Origin: Zoroaster sp. YZ-2022
Lineage: Eukaryota; Echinodermata; Asteroidea; Forcipulatida; Zoroasteridae
Assembly (NCBI GenBank): GCA_029582265.1
Contig: CM055828.1
Location: 4,385,402 to 4,449,401 of the forward strand
DNA: 64,000 bases
Reading direction: 5' to 3'
Below the pieces are notes generated by a model. That model did not search any database and was not told where the DNA came from. It was given only the letters and a program-made list of their open reading frames with translations. This document shows positions 61,301 through 64,000 of the stretch, in pieces; the stretch's first letter is position 1, and the number at the start of each line of letters is the position of its first letter. The position numbers and the translations under genes are program-made.

Positions 61301-64000
61301 TAGCTCTTAATTAGTTCAGATACCCCAGGAAAATGGTAGACAGTGACGTAGGCTACAGATTATTGCTTGTCAATGGTTCAAGATCTTACAATTTTCCTAC
61401 TCGAGGTGCCTTCCACGATCGGGATATTTTCCGTCCCGATTTTAACCACTGCATCCAATCTGCAAGGAATAGACTGCTCACCCCTGATGGTAAGGTCAAC
61501 ATCAACATCACTGTGTATAGAAATTACTGATAATTATATAATAGCCTAATAACTAAAACGAGGTTGTCTATTATTTTTTTTATTGATGTAGCCGTAAGAA
61601 GACTTCTGCTTCCACAGACAAGAAGACTTCCCCATCCACCTCTTCACCGCCAGTCAATTTAGCAAAGATACCTTGTTTCCACTATCGTGTCCAGTACGTT
61701 TGCGGTATATGCTTCACACGCCATGCCGGTATGATTGTTGAAAGACGGAAAGACAGTAATGTCTGCGCCGGCTCAAGCCAACACCAGTGGAAACAGGGCA
61801 AGAAGGCTGTGATGTACTCAGAGATGAAGAAGAAATGGTGTGTAGTGAAACCAAGGCCTCAGTGTCTACGATCTGGTATCCATCTCAAATTGTGCGACAT
61901 GGAAGAGCCTTGCAAACGCTCACATTGCACATTTCCTCACATAAAGGAAGAAACCCATCTCTGGGACTTCATGAGGAAACATAAACGTAAGTAAAGAAAT
62001 AAAGAATTATCTATACAAAAATGTACCTCTCTATGGTGGTCCATTGTCTCTGTTATTTTGCCTTTGAGAAAGATCAGTATTCCAGATGAACTCATCCATC
62101 ACGTCAATACATTTCTTGATTAAGTTTCATTGTGTCTTGGTTGCCTCTCTGTTCAGTTACAACGTTAGATGAGGTCATGTCAGCGGGCCGGGGAGCATCA
62201 AAAGCTACCGAGGGGAAGTTCTCATCTACTCCTCATGCCGCGAAGCCACAAACGTCCCAATCTCCGCCAGCTCATCGTCATCATTGCCTCTACTGCAATA
62301 AAACCTACACCGAATCCTGGCACCTTGACCAACACATCCAGACCAAAGACCACAGGTCAAAGGTGGATTCGGACTCGGAGAAGGAGTGGAAGTTCCGGAG
62401 CCCTCCCTGGAATGTTCTAGATGGGAAATATATAGTGTGTATAGAGTACGTGCGTCACTCCCATTTGCATGATTACAAATCCTAATGTTTTTTAAAGAGT
62501 CAACATTATGTAAAAGAAACAAAAATCAGGAAAACATTTTATAATTTTTGTCAAGATTTCTTTTAACAACTTTCATTTCCAGGCATAAAAAGGGCACTTG
62601 TATGTTCAGCGACTCGGGTGAGAATAACTGCACCAAAGCCCACAGCAATGAAGAGTTACGAGAGTGGAGGGAGAGACATCGATACCGGATGATGAAAAGG
62701 GAGAAGGCCAAAGAGAAAAAACTGTTTGCATTCATGGATGAGATCCTGACTAAGTACAACTCACCCGCTGGGGCTGATATGGTGAGTCCGGTGAAATATA
62801 AGTTGAGTTGGAGACTAGTTTACCATGGAGACTATGTTTGACACATATCACATGTACAAAGTTAATGGTCTAAATAACATGATGGTCTGGATAAATTCCA
62901 CTTTTGGGTATGAGGCAGATAAAAATATGAGCCAACTTTGGTGTTATGGTAATAATATACTAATAGGGTCCAACAGCTTGAATTAGTTATAGCCTCTCTG
63001 TTTAGTTACAACGTTAGATGAAGCATGGAGGTCTGTTTTCTTCCTCCATGGATGAAGCAGGCCAGGGGGTCCTCATCTACCCCCCCCCCCCCCCCCCATG
63101 CCGTGAAGCCACCGACGGCCCCGATATTTCCGCGTCATCATTGCCTTTACTGCAATCAAACATATACAGAATCCAGGCAAATAGCTAAAGTATCATAAAG
63201 CGTTGTGGTCCTTTACACATTTCAGATCGCTGACGAGTTACCAGGATTCCAAGTAAAGTGTTCCCAAGACCTCACACAGTCTCTTACTACGGAAAGAAAG
63301 CAGATGGATTCTACATACGCTTACACCTGGAACTTTTCTATAAAGGCCTCGGAAAATGTAAATAAAATATTATATAATTATAATAGTTATGGTTATGGTT
63401 ACTTTTTAAATTTTGTGAAGCAAATGCAAAAACTAACAAACTAAAATAATCCAGCTGTTAATCAGACATAGCCAGGAAAATAGTCATATACATTTTTTAT
63501 TTAAACAGAAAATACAACATCGGTATTTGGAAACGTATTTTTATTCCAACACTCTAGTTTTCATAAAAGAAATATATCATTAAACTAAGCTCTGAAAGTT
63601 CCCGCGTTATTGAGAAAACGGCACATAACTTATACAGCTTTAGTTTGATTCTAGTTGCCGGGGCAACCCTTTTAAGAAATTCGACATATTAACTTGTTTT
63701 TCTTCTGAAAGATGAAACCGATTCCAATGGAACAATTTCTAAGTAAAATTAATAATTATACCAACTTACATCACGTACCGTAAGCAATTAGATACTAATT
63801 CGTTAATCACATAGACGATGTGGTAATTATTAATGTTTTTCCTTCCCTTTAAAAATAAAATCTAAACAAAAATTAAAATTCAAACTGGGCCTTTTAAAAT
63901 TAGCCTTGTTTCAATCAAACGTTACAATAATAATTCGTTATAATGTATTCCCTTCCAGAGAATTTTGAAGCGGGTATGCTTGTTCTACGACGAACATCGA
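58231..64000 (+). CDS. HELZ2: Gene B: HELZ2-like paralogue, partial (N-terminal zinc-finger region)
   Basis: Twelve exons join in one 618-codon frame with no stop. The protein aligns exon by exon with residues ~43-1211 of gene A but is shorter, because the block equal to gene A exons 8-13 is replaced by one Ser/Pro/Lys-rich exon. It keeps one CX5CX4CX3H finger and one C2H2 finger. The helicase and RNB parts would lie beyond the window. The coding start is unresolved: the first exon found begins at an acceptor, and upstream exons were not recognised. A possible promoter and 5'UTR exon lie at 55.1-55.44 kb. It is divergently transcribed from gene A. Confidence 0.85.
58548..58632 (+). CDS. HELZ2: Gene B exon b
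   Basis: 85 nt, same size and phase as gene A exon 3; CDTTIDMKLCAMYSHCINKL. Confidence 0.82.
59033..59069 (+). CDS. HELZ2: Gene B exon c (37-nt microexon)
   Basis: GFPEHAMDVAAM; same 37-nt length and phase as gene A exon 4. Confidence 0.8.
59556..59689 (+). CDS. HELZ2: Gene B exon d
   Basis: ALCINPNYLPAKVEFLKAK to QSPDT; matches gene A exon 5. Confidence 0.83.
60241..60396 (+). CDS. HELZ2: Gene B exon e
   Basis: VKHPEVADIFILVDSYLGQ to WIPHLNKEFANHTR; 52 codons; matches gene A exon 6. Confidence 0.83.
60527..60614 (+). CDS. HELZ2: Gene B exon f (basic patch)
   Basis: CRPKAKRRKKEICDG; possible NLS, matching gene A exon 7. Donor TTG|gtgag. Confidence 0.82.
61016..61193 (+). CDS. HELZ2: Gene B exon g (Ser/Pro/Lys-rich linker)
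   Basis: Low-complexity PTESPKVPSVVITKESP and onward. Two acceptors 12 nt apart (exon start 61,016 or 61,028) are both in phase. It replaces gene A exons 8-13. Confidence 0.75.
61592..61986 (+). CDS. HELZ2: Gene B exon h (CCCH finger)
   Basis: YVCGICFTRH, KWCVVKPRPQCLRSG, then LCDMEEPCKRSHCTFPH (CX5CX4CX3H). Strong match to gene A exon 14. Confidence 0.9.
62157..62445 (+). CDS. HELZ2: Gene B exon i (C2H2 finger)
   Basis: LTTLDEVMSAG; HHCLYCNKTYTESWHLDQH with a second His at [18 protein letters not shown]. Donor GA|gtacgt. A decayed partial copy follows at 62,991-63,180. Confidence 0.9.
62583..62781 (+). CDS. HELZ2: Gene B exon j
   Basis: HKKGTCMFSDSGENNCTKAH, then [12 protein letters not shown], nearly identical to gene A exon 16. 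Confidence 0.9.
62991..63180 (+). pseudogene. Decayed partial duplicate of gene B exon i
   Basis: Repeats the intron end, acceptor and first half of the exon at 62,157 (LTTLDE start, HHCLYCN-like centre) with a poly-C run and frame damage. It stops before the C2H2 histidines and has no matching donor. It sits in the next intron. Confidence 0.75.
63226..63357 (+). CDS. HELZ2: Gene B exon k
   Basis: IADELPGFQVKCSQDLTQSL; 44 codons; matches gene A exon 17. Donor AAT|gtaaat. Confidence 0.86.
63500..63857. mobile_element. MITE-like element in a gene B intron
   Basis: Related to 44,309-44,600 (TACAACATCGGTATTTGGAA; ending CCTTCCCTTTAA). Confidence 0.45.
63959..64000 (+). CDS. HELZ2: Gene B exon l, cut by the window edge
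   Basis: RILKRVCLFYDEHR; matches the start of gene A exon 18. Acceptor cccttccag. Confidence 0.85.

Overview
The window is intron-rich, AT-leaning animal DNA. It has GT-AG introns, a 38-exon gene, tRNA-derived SINEs, MITE-like elements and minisatellites. The coding content is two HELZ2-like genes (helicase with zinc finger 2: zinc fingers, SF1 helicase, RNB exoribonuclease, second SF1 helicase). Intron density and repeat style suggest a marine invertebrate, perhaps an echinoderm. That assignment is an inference; no taxonomic marker is visible.

Layout. 1-1.62 kb: a tandem array of about 36-bp units. 1.7-6.17 kb: gene-free flank with tRNA-like SINE pieces. 6,174-47,726, minus strand: gene A. 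I placed 38 coding exons whose phases join without a break into one 3,856-codon frame (11,571 nt including the stop). It encodes a conserved N-terminal region, a series of C2H2 and CCCH zinc fingers, SF1 helicase 1 (exons 21-27), one 4,037-nt exon carrying an RNB domain with all four catalytic Asp, and SF1 helicase 2 (exons 29-38). Its introns hold three large minisatellites (87, 68 and 63 bp), a 43-bp array split by a SINE, several inverted-repeat elements and a partial exon duplicate. 47.7-58.2 kb: the intergenic region between divergent genes, with a 1.3-kb foldback element, two regulatory clusters (kB plus ISRE-like; kB plus GAS-like plus TATA) and a head-to-head SINE hairpin. 58,231-64,000, plus strand: gene B, a paralogue with 12 exons recognised. 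Its sequence and intron phases mirror gene A, but it lacks gene A's extra zinc-finger exons. Its coding start was not found and its 3' end runs off the window.

In vertebrates HELZ2 is an interferon-inducible RNA helicase/exoribonuclease. The head-to-head paralogues with NF-kB-, IRF- and STAT-type motifs in the shared intergenic space suggest an inducible RNA-surveillance or antiviral locus. That function is inferred from family and context. Exon calls rest on open frame, splice consensus, phase continuity, recognised motifs and paralogue comparison, not on transcripts.
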